Below, in pieces: positions 51,901 through 60,932 of a stretch of 64,000 nucleotides of DNA. This DNA is from Desulfovibrio sp. A2 (lineage in GTDB: Bacteria > Desulfobacterota > Desulfovibrionia > Desulfovibrionales > Desulfovibrionaceae). The notes beneath the pieces are model-generated. The model saw only the letters and a program-made list of their open reading frames with translations, had not been told where the DNA came from and searched no databases. Location: the NCBI RefSeq assembly GCF_000226255.1, contig NZ_AGFG01000030.1, positions 1-64,000 of the forward strand. Reading direction: 5' to 3'. The position numbers and the translations under genes are program-made. Positions within the stretch are counted from its first letter, which is position 1, and each line of letters begins with the position of its first letter.

Positions 51901-53142
51901 ATGCGCCCCGCGGATATCCCGCGCGCCCTGTCCCACGGTCTGCTCCGGCTGCTGCTCGCGCCGCTGCGCCCCTCTGCCCGCGCCTTCTGGCGCGCCGCCC
52001 TCAACCGTCCGCACGGCAGCTTCATCGAGGCCCTGCACGGCTACGTCTACCTGCGCTGGCCGTTCTTCTACATCGGCGTGGGCACCGGGCGGCACCCGCT
52101 GGCCCGCTGGCTGTCCGGGCCGCTGGCCTGGCTGGGCGGCATGCTGGGAGTATGGGGCGACAGCGAGACCTTCGGGCCGGAATTCGCCCAGGGCTACCAC
52201 GGCAAGGTCATGCCGCCGGGCACCGCGCCCCGGCTCATCGCGGTGGGGCGGGCGGTGTGCACCACCGTGCCGGAAACGGTGCTGCCCTTCCGCATGGCGC
52301 GCGACATCATCCTCGACAACGCCGACGCCCTGGCCCTGCTGGACTGCCCCTGCCGCCTGACCAAGGAGGACCACTGCACCCCGGTGGGCGTATGCATCCT
52401 GGCCGGTGGACCGGTGGTGGACTTCGTGCTGGACCACCACCCGGACAAGGCCCGCCGCGTGACGCCGGACGAAGCCATTGCCGTGGTGGAGGCGGAAAAC
52501 CGGCGCGGCCACGTCTCGCACGCCTTCTTCAAGGAGGCGGTTTTGGGCCGCTACTACGCCATCTGCAACTGCTGCACCTGCTGCTGCGGGGCCATGCAGG
52601 CCCACCGCGAGGGCACGCCCATGCTGGTTTCGTCCGGCTACGTGGCACGCGTGGACGAAGGAGCCTGCACCGGCTGCGGCCTGTGCGCGCGCGTCTGCCC
52701 CTTCGACGCGGTGCGCATGGCCGGACCGCCCGCACCGTACACGCCCGCGCCAAACAAGCCCAGGCCAGACACGCCATTGCCGGACGCTCTGTTGCCGGAT
52801 ACGGCCACCGCAGCGCCCAGCCACCGCGCCAACACCCATCGCAGCGCCCGCCCGGTCATCGCCCCTGCCGCCTGCATGGGCTGCGGCGTGTGCGAACTGC
52901 GCTGCCCCGGCAAGGCCATCCACCTCGTGCTTGCGCCGGACAAGCCCGCCCCGCTGGTGCTGCCCGGCGAAGAGGCCCCGGTGGCGCTGGCCCATCCGGA
53001 CCTGTCGCGGCCAGACGCCATCAGACCGGACGCCACCAGGCCGGACACCATCGGCCCAGATGCCATGGCCAAGGGCGGGGCCGCTCCCCGGCGCGGCGCG
53101 GAACCGCCGCCCACGGGCGGCAGCGCCAGCACGCCCGGCTAG
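51901..53142 (+). CDS. Ferredoxin-like protein with split 4Fe-4S sites
   Basis: A 413-residue protein. The N-terminal ~215 residues have no recognised motif apart from CPCRLTKEDHC near 156. YYAICNCCTCCCGAM (~219-233) is a dense Cys cluster. DEGACTGCGLCARVCPFDAV (~252-271) and APAACMGCGVCELRCPGKAI (~322-341) are 4Fe-4S binding motifs of the 2x[4Fe-4S] ferredoxin type but separated by ~50 Pro/Thr/Ala-rich residues. The C-terminal ~60 residues carry RPDAIRPDATRPDTIGPDAM-like repeats. GGGAGGT before the ATG at 51901 is strong. It is probably a cytoplasmic electron carrier or corrinoid-activation-type iron-sulfur protein; partner unknown. No signal peptide. Confidence 0.72.
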   Translation: MRPADIPRALSHGLLRLLLAPLRPSARAFWRAALNRPHGSFIEALHGYVYLRWPFFYIGVGTGRHPLARWLSGPLAWLGGMLGVWGDSETFGPEFAQGYHGKVMPPGTAPRLIAVGRAVCTTVPETVLPFRMARDIILDNADALALLDCPCRLTKEDHCTPVGVCILAGGPVVDFVLDHHPDKARRVTPDEAIAVVEAENRRGHVSHAFFKEAVLGRYYAICNCCTCCCGAMQAHREGTPMLVSSGYVARVDEGACTGCGLCARVCPFDAVRMAGPPAPYTPAPNKPRPDTPLPDALLPDTATAAPSHRANTHRSARPVIAPAACMGCGVCELRCPGKAIHLVLAPDKPAPLVLPGEEAPVALAHPDLSRPDAIRPDATRPDTIGPDAMAKGGAAPRRGAEPPPTGGSASTPG

Positions 53143-53271
53143 CGCGCCGCAGCGCGATACCGCACGTGCTTCACTTTCGCGGGCATCCGCGTTATTCTGT
53201 GCATGTTATTTCGGGATATTGCGGGCGCAAGCGCCCACGAGGCACAGCCCACCGGAAACGCAGGAGCAACC

Positions 53272-55005
53272 ATGCGGCGCATCGGCAGACGACGCTTCCT
53301 GAAACTGGCCGGGACGACCGCCCTCACCGGCGCGGCCTGGGCCCTGCGCCCCGGCCCATGGGCCACGGCCCTCGCCGCGCAGGACGCCCCCGCCCCGCGC
53401 CCGGTCGCCGTTCCGCCCCCCGCGCCTCGCCCGCTTGCCGGGCTGGCCACCGCCGCCACGTTCGACACCCCCCTGCCCCTGCCCGGCGACCATTCGTTCA
53501 TGGGCCTCATGGATGGCGCTGCGCGCATCGAACTTTCCGCCACCGCCGCGCCCCGGCAGCCCGCCGACGACACGCCCGCCGCGCCGCCGCTGTGCCTGGA
53601 GACAGACCACGCGGGCCGCCCCTATTGGAGCCCCACCCTGGTCATCCAGCGCGGCGCCGCGCTGCGGGTGCGGCTGGTGAACCGGCTGGACGCCCCCACG
53701 CTGCTGCGCTGGCACGGCCTGACCGCCGACTGGCGCATGGGCGGCCACCCGGTGATGATGCTGCTGCCCGGCGCGACATTCGAGTACCGCATCACCGTGC
53801 GCAACCGCGCGGGCGTCTACCCCTACCACGCCATCGCGCCGGGGTTCGCGGGCCGCCAGACCCACCAGGGCATGACGGGCCTGTGCCTGGTGGACGACGA
53901 GGAGGAGCGCGCCGCCCTCGCGGCCATGGACATCGAGCCGCTGGGGGCCACCGGCACCGGAGCCTACCGCAGGTGGGGACAGGACCAGGGCTCCGGCCCC
54001 TCGGACATCCCCCTGCTGTTCCAGGACCGCCGCCTGGACCGCGACGGCGTGCCGGTCTACGCGCCCAACCTGGACGACCGGATCTCGGGCCTGATCGGCG
54101 ACGTGCTCACGGTCAACGGCGTGCCCGGCGCGCGGCTGGACGTGGTCACCCGCATGTACCGCCTGCGCCTCGTCAACATGTGCAACGCGCGCATCCTGCA
54201 CGCGGGGCTGGCCCGGGCCGACGGCGCGCCGCAGCCCTTCCTGCTCATGGGCGTCGACGGCGGCATGCTGGAACGCCCGTTGCCCGCGCAACGCCTGTTC
54301 CTGGGCCCCGGCGAGCGGGCCGACATCCTGGTGGACCTGCGCGCCGCCAACCCCGGCGACGAACTCTACGTGGTCAACCTGCCCTTCGACCCCATGCGCC
54401 GCGCCGGGGCCGCGTCCGGCGGGACCGGTTCGCCCGGCGAGGGAGAGGCGGCGCGCCTTGTGCGGCTGCGGGTGATGCAGCGCGTGGACTACGACCAGCC
54501 CGTGCCCGTGCGGCTGTGCGAAGTCCCTCCCGCGCCCGCCGTGCCGCAGGGGCCGCCCCGCCGTCTGCACGTCGCGCGCGGCGAGGTCATGGGCCGCCCC
54601 TCGTGGCTGCTGAACGGCCAGCCCTTTGCCCTGCGCCACGACACGGGGGCCGACCTGCCCGACGATTTTCCGGCCCAGCGCGTGCCCCGGCGCGAGGCCG
54701 AGGTGTGGGAACTGTCCAACGACGCGGTGTCCATCCCCCATCCCCTGCACCTGGCGGGCTACCAGATGCGCGTGCTGGAACGGCGCGCAAGCCCCCCGCA
54801 GGTGGCGGCGCTGGCCGTGGACGCAAGCGGCCGTTCCGCCGCCGAGACGGGCATCAAGGACACGGTGCTGGTCTGGCCCGGCGAAACGGTGAAGGTGTTG
54901 GTGGATTTTCGCGACAGCCCGGCGGAGCCGCAGCGCGCCGCGCTGTATTCACGCGTGCTGGAATGCCTGGATGACGGGATGGTGCAGGATGTGGCCGTGC
55001 CCTGA
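53272..55005 (+). CDS. Tat-exported multicopper-oxidase fold protein lacking copper ligands (SufI/FtsP-like)
   Basis: A 577-residue protein. RRIGRRRFLKLAGT at the N-terminus is a twin-arginine signal. Three cupredoxin-like domains follow, but all four copper motifs are degraded: LRWHG for HWHG (~146), YPYHAIAPG for YHxH (~183), HPLHLAGYQM for HPxHxHG (~489) and YSRVLECLDDGM for HCHxxxHxxxGM (~558). At most isolated histidines remain, and the type 1 Cys-His pair is gone. This resembles E. coli SufI/FtsP, a copper-free relative that protects the divisome, although a lineage-specific role is possible. CAGGAGC before the ATG at 53272 supports the start. Confidence 0.8.
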   Translation: MRRIGRRRFLKLAGTTALTGAAWALRPGPWATALAAQDAPAPRPVAVPPPAPRPLAGLATAATFDTPLPLPGDHSFMGLMDGAARIELSATAAPRQPADDTPAAPPLCLETDHAGRPYWSPTLVIQRGAALRVRLVNRLDAPTLLRWHGLTADWRMGGHPVMMLLPGATFEYRITVRNRAGVYPYHAIAPGFAGRQTHQGMTGLCLVDDEEERAALAAMDIEPLGATGTGAYRRWGQDQGSGPSDIPLLFQDRRLDRDGVPVYAPNLDDRISGLIGDVLTVNGVPGARLDVVTRMYRLRLVNMCNARILHAGLARADGAPQPFLLMGVDGGMLERPLPAQRLFLGPGERADILVDLRAANPGDELYVVNLPFDPMRRAGAASGGTGSPGEGEAARLVRLRVMQRVDYDQPVPVRLCEVPPAPAVPQGPPRRLHVARGEVMGRPSWLLNGQPFALRHDTGADLPDDFPAQRVPRREAEVWELSNDAVSIPHPLHLAGYQMRVLERRASPPQVAALAVDASGRSAAETGIKDTVLVWPGETVKVLVDFRDSPAEPQRAALYSRVLECLDDGMVQDVAVP

Positions 55006-55018
55006 TTCCCCGGCCCCC

Positions 55019-55993
55019 ATGGAAGATTCCACCGGATTTCATGCCCGGCGGCCCCCCTGGCCCCACCGGCCTGGCATGTCGCCGGTCCGGCGATCCGCCG
55101 GACCACGGGGCCAGCGGCTGGCCCGCACCGTGGCCATGCTGGGCCTGGCCGTCTGCCTGCTGCTGGCCGCGCCCGTCGGACAGTGCGCGGACAATGCCCG
55201 CCAGCCCGCCCACGGCGGACAATCCGGCCAGTCCGACCAGTCTGGCCAGACTGGCCAGGCTGGCCCGCATGCCGCCCCGCCGCCCATCCTCTTCGACGAG
55301 GACCAGCCCCCTTACGCCTACCGGCCTTCGCCCGAAAGCCAGTTGCCTCGCGGCATCTATCCGGAACTGGCGGCCGAGGCGTTACGGCGCATGGGCCTGC
55401 GCCCATCCATGGAACCGGCCCCCTGGGCGCGGGCCATGGCCGCGCTGGACGCCGGGCGCGCCGGGGTGTGCGGCCTGTACGTCACCGGCCAGCGCCTGCT
55501 GCGGCACGACTTTTCGTCCCCCCTGTTCGAGGAGCACCTGCATCTGGTGATTCCGGCAAGCGCGACAGTGCCCGCCGCCCTTGCCACGCCCACCGGCGCG
55601 GCAAGCGACACGTTCGCCGCGCTGCGTGGCATGCGCCTGGGCGTGGTGCGCGGGTGGAGCTACGGCGACGCGCTGGACGCCGCCCGCGTCTCGGGCGCGT
55701 TCACGGCGGAAGAAGCGGGCAGCGAGGCCCAGAACATGCTCAAGGTGGCCGGAGGACGGCTGGACGGGGCCATCGTCTCCCGCGAAGGCGCGGCATGGCT
55801 GCAGGAACGGCTGGGGCTGACCCGCCTCGTGACGGTGGCCCCCCGCCCGCTTGCGGTGATGCCGGTGCACCTGGCCTTTCGCAGGCAGGCAGGCCAACGC
55901 GCGCTGTTGCGCGCCTTCGACGCGGCCATCCGCGAGATGCGCGCGGACGGCACCCACCGCCGCATCGTGGAGCGCTCCCTGAACGGGCAGTAG
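55019..55993 (+). CDS. Periplasmic solute-binding protein (SBP_bac_3-like)
   Basis: A ~324-residue exported protein. The hydrophobic stretch TVAMLGLAVCLLLAAPVGQCAD is the signal core; an alternative start at 55076 (MSPVRRSAGP) would give a more normal n-region, and neither start has a clear ribosome site. A Gly-Gln-Ser repeat (GGQSGQSDQSGQTGQAG) links the signal to the domain. ILFDEDQPPYAYRPSPESQLPRGIYPELAAEALRRMG and AMAALDAGRAGVCGLYVTGQRL are the family pattern. No permease is adjacent. It lies 13 bases after the multicopper-oxidase-like gene, suggesting co-transcription. The ligand is unknown. Confidence 0.72.
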   Translation: MEDSTGFHARRPPWPHRPGMSPVRRSAGPRGQRLARTVAMLGLAVCLLLAAPVGQCADNARQPAHGGQSGQSDQSGQTGQAGPHAAPPPILFDEDQPPYAYRPSPESQLPRGIYPELAAEALRRMGLRPSMEPAPWARAMAALDAGRAGVCGLYVTGQRLLRHDFSSPLFEEHLHLVIPASATVPAALATPTGAASDTFAALRGMRLGVVRGWSYGDALDAARVSGAFTAEEAGSEAQNMLKVAGGRLDGAIVSREGAAWLQERLGLTRLVTVAPRPLAVMPVHLAFRRQAGQRALLRAFDAAIREMRADGTHRRIVERSLNGQ

Positions 55994-56075
55994 CCAAAGG
56001 GCGCGGCTTCCCGGCGCGGCCTGCCGACCCCGCCGGGACTTGCGCGGGCATCCGCCCCGCGAACGGGGGCGTGCC

Positions 56076-56546
56076 CTAGCGGCGCAGCGTGGCCACCAAC
56101 CGCAACGGATGCAGCAGCAGGTCCAGCCCGTCGCAGATGTGGCGGACGGCCACGTCGGCGGCGCACAGCGCCTGCACCGACGCCCCTTCGTCGCCCATCA
56201 CCGCCACGGAAAGCCCCGCCTCCAGCAGCATGAGCAGGTCGTTGCGCCCGTTGCCCACGGCCACGGTGCGCAGCGAGCCCAGGTCGGCCACGTAGCGCCG
56301 CTTGGCCTCGTCCTGCATGCCGGGCGGCAGCACGTGCAGGCGCACCGGCAGCCCGGCCAGCGCCGAGGCCACGGTGCCGAAGGTGTCGGCCGTGACCACG
56401 TGCACGGCCAGTTCGCCGGACAGCCTGGCGATGCGCTCGGCCACGCCCTGCACCAGCGCGCCCGAGGTTGCCATGGTGCCGTTGTAGTCGAGCACCAGGT
56501 GTTCCAGTTCCAGGGCCTCGCGGCCCGGTATTTCAAGTCTGAGCAT
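56076..56546 (-). CDS. Small HAD-superfamily protein (soluble P-type-ATPase-like)
   Basis: A 156-residue protein with the HAD core: LDYNGTMATSG (motif I with Asp nucleophile, second Asp replaced by Asn), VHVVTADTFG (motif II, Thr) and VGNGRNDLLML (motif IV-type acidic residues), with AKRRYVADLG supplying the Lys. The DYNGT form is typical of small proteins resembling the phosphorylation domain of P-type ATPases. It may be a phosphatase with unknown substrate. It is convergent with the preceding binding-protein gene and has no obvious operon partner. Confidence 0.72.
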   Translation of the reverse strand: MLRLEIPGREALELEHLVLDYNGTMATSGALVQGVAERIARLSGELAVHVVTADTFGTVASALAGLPVRLHVLPPGMQDEAKRRYVADLGSLRTVAVGNGRNDLLMLLEAGLSVAVMGDEGASVQALCAADVAVRHICDGLDLLLHPLRLVATLRR

Positions 56547-56822
56547 GTCGGCCTACCCCGGTTGCGCGTCCCTGTCCCCCTCCGGACCATCGGGACGCAT
56601 GCGGTTCCCCCGCTGTTTCCCCCGCGCGGTGCGCGCTTCGTCCCTGTAGCCCGTTGCGCCGGGCGAGGCAACGCGTGCGTCCCCGCCCGGTGGCACAGCC
56701 GCCCCGCCGCGCCCCTGCCCTTCCCCACTGGACAGCCCGTGCACGGGGGGCTAGAAGCCAGACGACGCAACCGGCCGCCGGTTGCGCACCCCCGAAACAC
56801 ATCCCTTCGCAACGGAGGACAC

Positions 56823-58190
56823 ATGGCGTCCATCACCGGCGCTCTCATACTGGCAGCGGGCAAGGGCACCCGCATGCATTCAGACAAGCCCAAGGTATTG
56901 CAGTCCATTCTTGGCGAACCCATGCTGCGCTTCGTGCACGACGCGCTGGCCCCGGTCTTCGGGGACAACGTGTGGACCGTCATCGGCCACAAGGCCGATA
57001 TGGTGCGCGAGGCGTTCAAGGGCGAAGACCGCCGCTTCGTGGTGCAGGAAAAGCAGCTGGGCACCGGCCATGCCCTGCAGGCCGCGTGGGACGAACTGAA
57101 GGCCGCGGGCCTCGACCGCGTGGTGGTGGTCAACGGCGACACGCCGCTCCTGCCCACCTCCACCGTGGCCACCTTCCTGAAGGAGGCCATGGATTCCGAC
57201 GTGGCCTTCATGACCCTGACCCTGCCCGACCCCGGCGCGTACGGCCGCGTGGTGCGCCACAACCGCCGCGTGGTGGCCATCGTCGAGGCCAAGGACTACG
57301 ACGAAACCCTGTACGGCCCGGAACCGGACGAGATCAACGCGGGCATCTACTGCCTGCGCATGGACGCGGTGGAAAAACTGCTGCCGCGCCTGACCAACGC
57401 CAACAAGAGCGGCGAATACTACATCACCGACCTGGTCGGCCTTGCCGTGTCCGAGCGCATGGACGTCATCGGCGTGGAATGCGGGCAGGATCCCAACCTG
57501 CTCGGGGTCAACGACCCGGCCGAGCTGATCCGGTCCGAGGCGTTGGTGCGCGCGCGCATCGTCATGAACTGGATAGAGAAGCGCGTGCTCATCCATGCGC
57601 CCGAAACCGTGCGCGTAAGCCCGCGCGCCGTGCTTGAACCGGGCGCGGAAATCTACGGTCCCTGCGAAATCTACGGGGCTTCGCGCATCGCGCGCGGGGC
57701 CGTGGTGCATTCGCACTGCTGGCTGCGCGACGCCGTGGTGGCCGAAGGCGCGACCGTGCACCCCTTCAGCCACGTGGAAAAGGCCGAAATCGGCCCCGAC
57801 TGCGTGGTGGGCCCCTACGCCCGGCTGCGCCCCGGCGCGGTGATGGAAGAGGGCGCGCGCGTGGGCAACTTCGTGGAAATGAAAAAGGCCCGCCTGTGCA
57901 AGGGGGCCAAGGCCAACCACCTGACCTACCTTGGCGACGCCGAGGTAGGCGCGGGGGCCAACATCGGCGCGGGCACCATCACCTGCAACTATGACGGCGT
58001 GCACAAGCACAAGACCGTCATCGGCGAAGGGGCCTTCATCGGCAGCAACAGCGCGCTGGTGGCCCCGGTGACCATAGGGGCCGGCAGTCTGGTGGGCGCG
58101 GGGTCGGTGATCACCAAGGACGTGCCCGACGATTCGCTGGCCATAGCGCGGGGCCGCCAGACGAACCTGCCGCGCCGCAGGAACCCTTGA
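56823..58190 (+). CDS. glmU: Bifunctional UDP-N-acetylglucosamine pyrophosphorylase / glucosamine-1-phosphate acetyltransferase GlmU
   Basis: A 455-residue enzyme. The N-terminal uridylyltransferase domain begins ALILAAGKGTRMHSDKPKVL, the sugar-nucleotide loop, and includes VVVNGDTPLL. The C-terminal half is a left-handed beta-helix of hexapeptide repeats (NFVEMKKARLCKGAKANHLTYLGDAEVG, GAGTITCNYDGVHKHKT, FIGSNSALVAPVTIGAGSLVGAGSVI) carrying the acetyltransferase site. It makes UDP-GlcNAc for peptidoglycan and lipopolysaccharide. CGGAGG precedes the ATG at 56823. The next genes, ZapB-like and zapA, are 31 bases downstream, linking wall precursor supply with division. Confidence 0.95.
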   Translation: MASITGALILAAGKGTRMHSDKPKVLQSILGEPMLRFVHDALAPVFGDNVWTVIGHKADMVREAFKGEDRRFVVQEKQLGTGHALQAAWDELKAAGLDRVVVVNGDTPLLPTSTVATFLKEAMDSDVAFMTLTLPDPGAYGRVVRHNRRVVAIVEAKDYDETLYGPEPDEINAGIYCLRMDAVEKLLPRLTNANKSGEYYITDLVGLAVSERMDVIGVECGQDPNLLGVNDPAELIRSEALVRARIVMNWIEKRVLIHAPETVRVSPRAVLEPGAEIYGPCEIYGASRIARGAVVHSHCWLRDAVVAEGATVHPFSHVEKAEIGPDCVVGPYARLRPGAVMEEGARVGNFVEMKKARLCKGAKANHLTYLGDAEVGAGANIGAGTITCNYDGVHKHKTVIGEGAFIGSNSALVAPVTIGAGSLVGAGSVITKDVPDDSLAIARGRQTNLPRRRNP

Positions 58191-58221
58191 TTTCACGCCG
58201 TGAAACGGCTAGTTATCGGAC

Positions 58222-58458
58222 ATGGAACTGATTGACCTGCTTGAAACCCGCGTCACGGCGCTCCTGTCGCAGCTCGAAACCCTGCGCGAGGAGAACCGTC
58301 GCCTTCAGGAAGAGGTAGAAGGCGGACTTTCGGCGCTGGCGGAAGAGAACCGAACCCTCAGGGAAGCCCTTGAAGAAGAGCGCACCGTGAAAGATGCGGT
58401 GCTTACGCGCATCGACGCGCTGCTGCTCCGCCTCAAGGACCAAACCGGCGACGCCTAG
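58222..58458 (+). CDS. ZapB-like coiled-coil cell-division protein
   Basis: A 78-residue protein that is almost entirely coiled coil: MELIDLLETRVTALLSQLETLREENRRL and later EENRTLREALEEERTVKDAVLTRIDALL. The size, heptad pattern and position directly before zapA match ZapB-type division factors, which bridge ZapA-FtsZ to the chromosome terminus in other bacteria. The name is inferred from context more than from sequence. Confidence 0.65.
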   Translation: MELIDLLETRVTALLSQLETLREENRRLQEEVEGGLSALAEENRTLREALEEERTVKDAVLTRIDALLLRLKDQTGDA

Positions 58459-58473
58459 GCGCGTCGAGGCCCC

Positions 58474-58737
58474 ATGCGTACATACAACCTCACCGTCCTG
58501 GGGCTTGAGGTTTCCTTCAAGGCCGAGGCCGACCCCGCAAGGGTCGAAACCGCCAAGGCCCTGGTGGAAGAACGGTTCAACAGACTGAAGTTCCACGGAA
58601 GACAGCTCAGCAAGGAGAAGCTGCTGACCTTTCTGGTACTGGGACTGGCGGATGACCTGTTGCAGTCTACCCAGCAGAAGGACGAAATGCGCGCGCGCAT
58701 GGAGGCCCTGCTGGCGAAAATAGAGGAATCTGCGTAA
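58474..58737 (+). CDS. zapA: Cell division protein ZapA
   Basis: An 87-residue protein. MRTYNLTVLGLEVSFKAEADPARVETAKALVEERFNRL is the ZapA N-terminal head, and the remainder is a coiled-coil tail (LLQSTQQKDEMRARMEALLAKIEESA). ZapA binds and bundles FtsZ at the division site. It follows the ZapB-like gene by 15 bases and is followed directly by 6S RNA, the synteny known from other proteobacteria. Confidence 0.82.
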   Translation: MRTYNLTVLGLEVSFKAEADPARVETAKALVEERFNRLKFHGRQLSKEKLLTFLVLGLADDLLQSTQQKDEMRARMEALLAKIEESA

Positions 58738-58761
58738 CTCCCGTTGCGCCGATGCATAACG

Positions 58762-58943
58762 ATCCCTGGAGTGTGCGTGATTGACCTGCCATCGCTGACC
58801 TCACAAGAAAAAATGAGGGGACCTGTACGGCGGACCGGTGTGCATACCCGGCCCCGCGCCGGGGAGCCTGAAGGCCCGCCCGAGGTCCCCACCCTGACAT
58901 AGTCAGGTCCTGCTTTGGCACGTCACACGGCGCTCCGGGGCTT
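58762..58943 (+). ncRNA. ssrS: 6S RNA (ssrS)
   Basis: About 180 bases directly downstream of zapA, the classic location. CCCTGGAG at 58764-58771 pairs with CTCCGGGG at 58933-58940, and GTGA at 58777-58780 with TCAC at 58923-58926, forming the closing stem. The interior folds back along its length, with CCTGAC and GTCAGG forming a small hairpin near 58894-58908, leaving room for the central bubble. 6S RNA binds sigma70-RNA polymerase and represses transcription in stationary phase. Ends are approximate. Confidence 0.75.
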
Positions 58944-59224
58944 CCACATGCCCCTCGCCCCCAACAAGGCCCGCCCGGCGGGGCGTCCGCGTTTAGCACA
59001 AGAGTGCGCGGACCCCGGCGACGTGGCCGCCCGTCCCTCCTTGCCCGAGTGCTCGTCTTCCCCGTGCTCATGGAATCGGCACGGCGACCGGGTGCGTCCC
59101 TGCTCCGTCGCATGGCCCGCCGCCCCACGCTGGGCGGCCGCCCGCACGGCCCGCACGACGCGCACCGGCCCGTTGCCGGAAGCGACATCGGACGCTGGTC
59201 CGACACCATAACGGGAGTTGCAGT
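58944..59224. other. Spacer between 6S RNA and rny
   Basis: About 280 bases with GC-rich short dyads (for example GCCCGCCCGGCGGGGC near 58969-58985, a possible 6S RNA processing or termination hairpin). No gene is supported. Confidence 0.4.
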
Positions 59225-60784
59225 ATGGGGCTCATGGAAATCATCTACGTCGTCGTGGGAGCGATCATCGGCGCGGCATCGGGCTATGCCCTGCACCGCT
59301 ACGTCAGCTCCAAGCGCATCGCCGATGCCAACGAACTCGCCAAGCGCATCGTCGAGGAAGCCCGCAAGGAAGCACAAGCCCAGAAGAAGGAAATCCTGCT
59401 TCAGGGCCAGGACGAAATTTTTCATCAGAAGCGCGAGCTGGAGCACGAATTCAAGGAGCGCGAGCGTGAACTGAAGGCCCGCGACCGCAAGATGCAGGAG
59501 CAGGGCGAACGCCTTGAGGAAAAGCTGGAGAAGGCCACCGAGAAGGAGCATGAGGTGCTCGCCGCGGAAAAGGAACTGACCCGCCGCGAACGACGCATGT
59601 CCGAAATGGAGGAGCAGATATCCAGCCGCATCGAGGAACAGGAACGCCGCCTGCAGGAAATCTCGGGCCTGACCGCCGAAGAGGCGAAATCGCGTCTTTT
59701 CGAAGACATCGAGGCGCGCACCCGGCATGAAGCCGCCAAGATGATCCGGCTCATCGAAACCGAATCGAAGGAAACCGCCGACCGCAAGGCCAAGGAAATC
59801 ATCGCCAACGCCATTCAGCGCTACGCCGGCGACTACGTGGGCGAGCAGACGGTGACGGCCGTGACCCTGCCGAGCGAGGACATGAAGGGCCGCATCATCG
59901 GCCGCGAGGGGCGCAACATCCGCGCGCTGGAAGCGGCCACCGGCGTGGACCTGATCATCGACGACACCCCCGAGACGGTCATCCTTTCCGCCTACAGCCC
60001 GCTGCGCCGCCAGGTGGCCAAGATGGCCCTGGAACGGCTGATCCAGGACGGGCGCATCCACCCCGCGCGCATCGAGGACATCGTGCGCAAGTGCGAGCAG
60101 GAACTGGACGTGCAGATCCGCGAGGTGGGCGAACAGGCCACCTTCGACGCGGGCGTTCACGGCATCCACGCCGACATCGTGCGCCTGCTGGGCCAGCTGA
60201 AGTATCGCACCAGCTTCTCGCAGAACGTGCTGCAGCACTCGCTGGAAGTGGCCGCCCTGTGTGGCATGATGGCCGCGGAACTCGGCATGGACATCAAGAA
60301 GGCCAAGCGCGCTGGCCTCTTGCACGACATCGGCAAGGCCGTGGACCACGAGGTGGAAGGGCCGCACGCCATCATCGGCGCGGACATCGCCAAGAAGTAC
60401 AACGAGAGCAAGGAAATCATCCACGCCATCGCCGCCCACCACGAGGACACTCCGCCCAAGTCCGCCCTGGCCGTGCTGGTGCAGGCCGCCGACGGCCTGT
60501 CCGGCGCTCGCCCCGGCGCGCGCAAGGAACTGCTGGAAAACTACGTGAAGCGGCTGGAAGACCTGGAGAACATCGCCACCGGCTTCGACGGCGTGGCCAA
60601 GGCCTACGCCATCCAGGCGGGCCGCGAGATCCGCGTCATGGTCAATTCCGACAACGTGGACGACGACCAGACCTACATGCTGTGCAAGGACATCGCGGGC
60701 AAGATCGAAAAGAACCTGACCTACCCCGGCCAGATCCGGGTCACGGTCATCCGCGAACGCCGCGCCGTGGGCTTCGCCAAGTAG
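59225..60784 (+). CDS. rny: Ribonuclease Y
   Basis: A 519-residue membrane-anchored endoribonuclease. An N-terminal transmembrane helix ([19 protein letters not shown]) is followed by a long charged coiled coil (~30-205), a KH domain with [19 protein letters not shown] (~220-240) and an HD domain with [15 protein letters not shown] (~365) and [22 protein letters not shown]. It initiates mRNA turnover at the inner membrane. GGGAG before the ATG at 59225 supports the start. It is followed by a strong terminator. Confidence 0.95.
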   Translation: MGLMEIIYVVVGAIIGAASGYALHRYVSSKRIADANELAKRIVEEARKEAQAQKKEILLQGQDEIFHQKRELEHEFKERERELKARDRKMQEQGERLEEKLEKATEKEHEVLAAEKELTRRERRMSEMEEQISSRIEEQERRLQEISGLTAEEAKSRLFEDIEARTRHEAAKMIRLIETESKETADRKAKEIIANAIQRYAGDYVGEQTVTAVTLPSEDMKGRIIGREGRNIRALEAATGVDLIIDDTPETVILSAYSPLRRQVAKMALERLIQDGRIHPARIEDIVRKCEQELDVQIREVGEQATFDAGVHGIHADIVRLLGQLKYRTSFSQNVLQHSLEVAALCGMMAAELGMDIKKAKRAGLLHDIGKAVDHEVEGPHAIIGADIAKKYNESKEIIHAIAAHHEDTPPKSALAVLVQAADGLSGARPGARKELLENYVKRLEDLENIATGFDGVAKAYAIQAGREIRVMVNSDNVDDDQTYMLCKDIAGKIEKNLTYPGQIRVTVIRERRAVGFAK

Positions 60785-60818
60785 CCCGCGCGCAGAGCGC
60801 CTTTCCTCCGCATGCATC

Positions 60819-60848
60819 AAAGCCCGGCCGCAAGGCCGGGCTTTTTCG
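60819..60848 (+). terminator. Intrinsic terminator after rny
   Basis: AAAGCCCGGCC (60819-60829) and GGCCGGGCTTT (60834-60844) form a perfect 11-bp stem with a GCAA tetraloop, the Ts extending to TTTTT. Confidence 0.85.
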
Positions 60849-60891
60849 CGTTCCGGGGCATTGACGATGCCTCTCCTCGTGTTTTAGACAG

Positions 60892-60915
60892 GTGTATACT
60901 TGTTTTTCTATACAC
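60892..60915 (+). promoter_or_regulatory. Inverted repeat just upstream of the zinc-ribbon gene
   Basis: GTGTATA at 60892-60898 and TATACAC at 60909-60915 are perfect reverse complements separated by ten bases, ending seven bases before the ribosome site AGGAG. It may be an operator or a 5'-UTR hairpin. Confidence 0.5.
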
Positions 60916-60932
60916 AATTACAGGAGATGCCC

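Noticed and set aside
60861-60889. TTGACG at 60861-60866 with TTAGAC 17 bases on as a promoter for the zinc-ribbon gene
   Set aside because: The -10 match is poor, and the nearby TATACT has no properly spaced -35, so no box was assigned.
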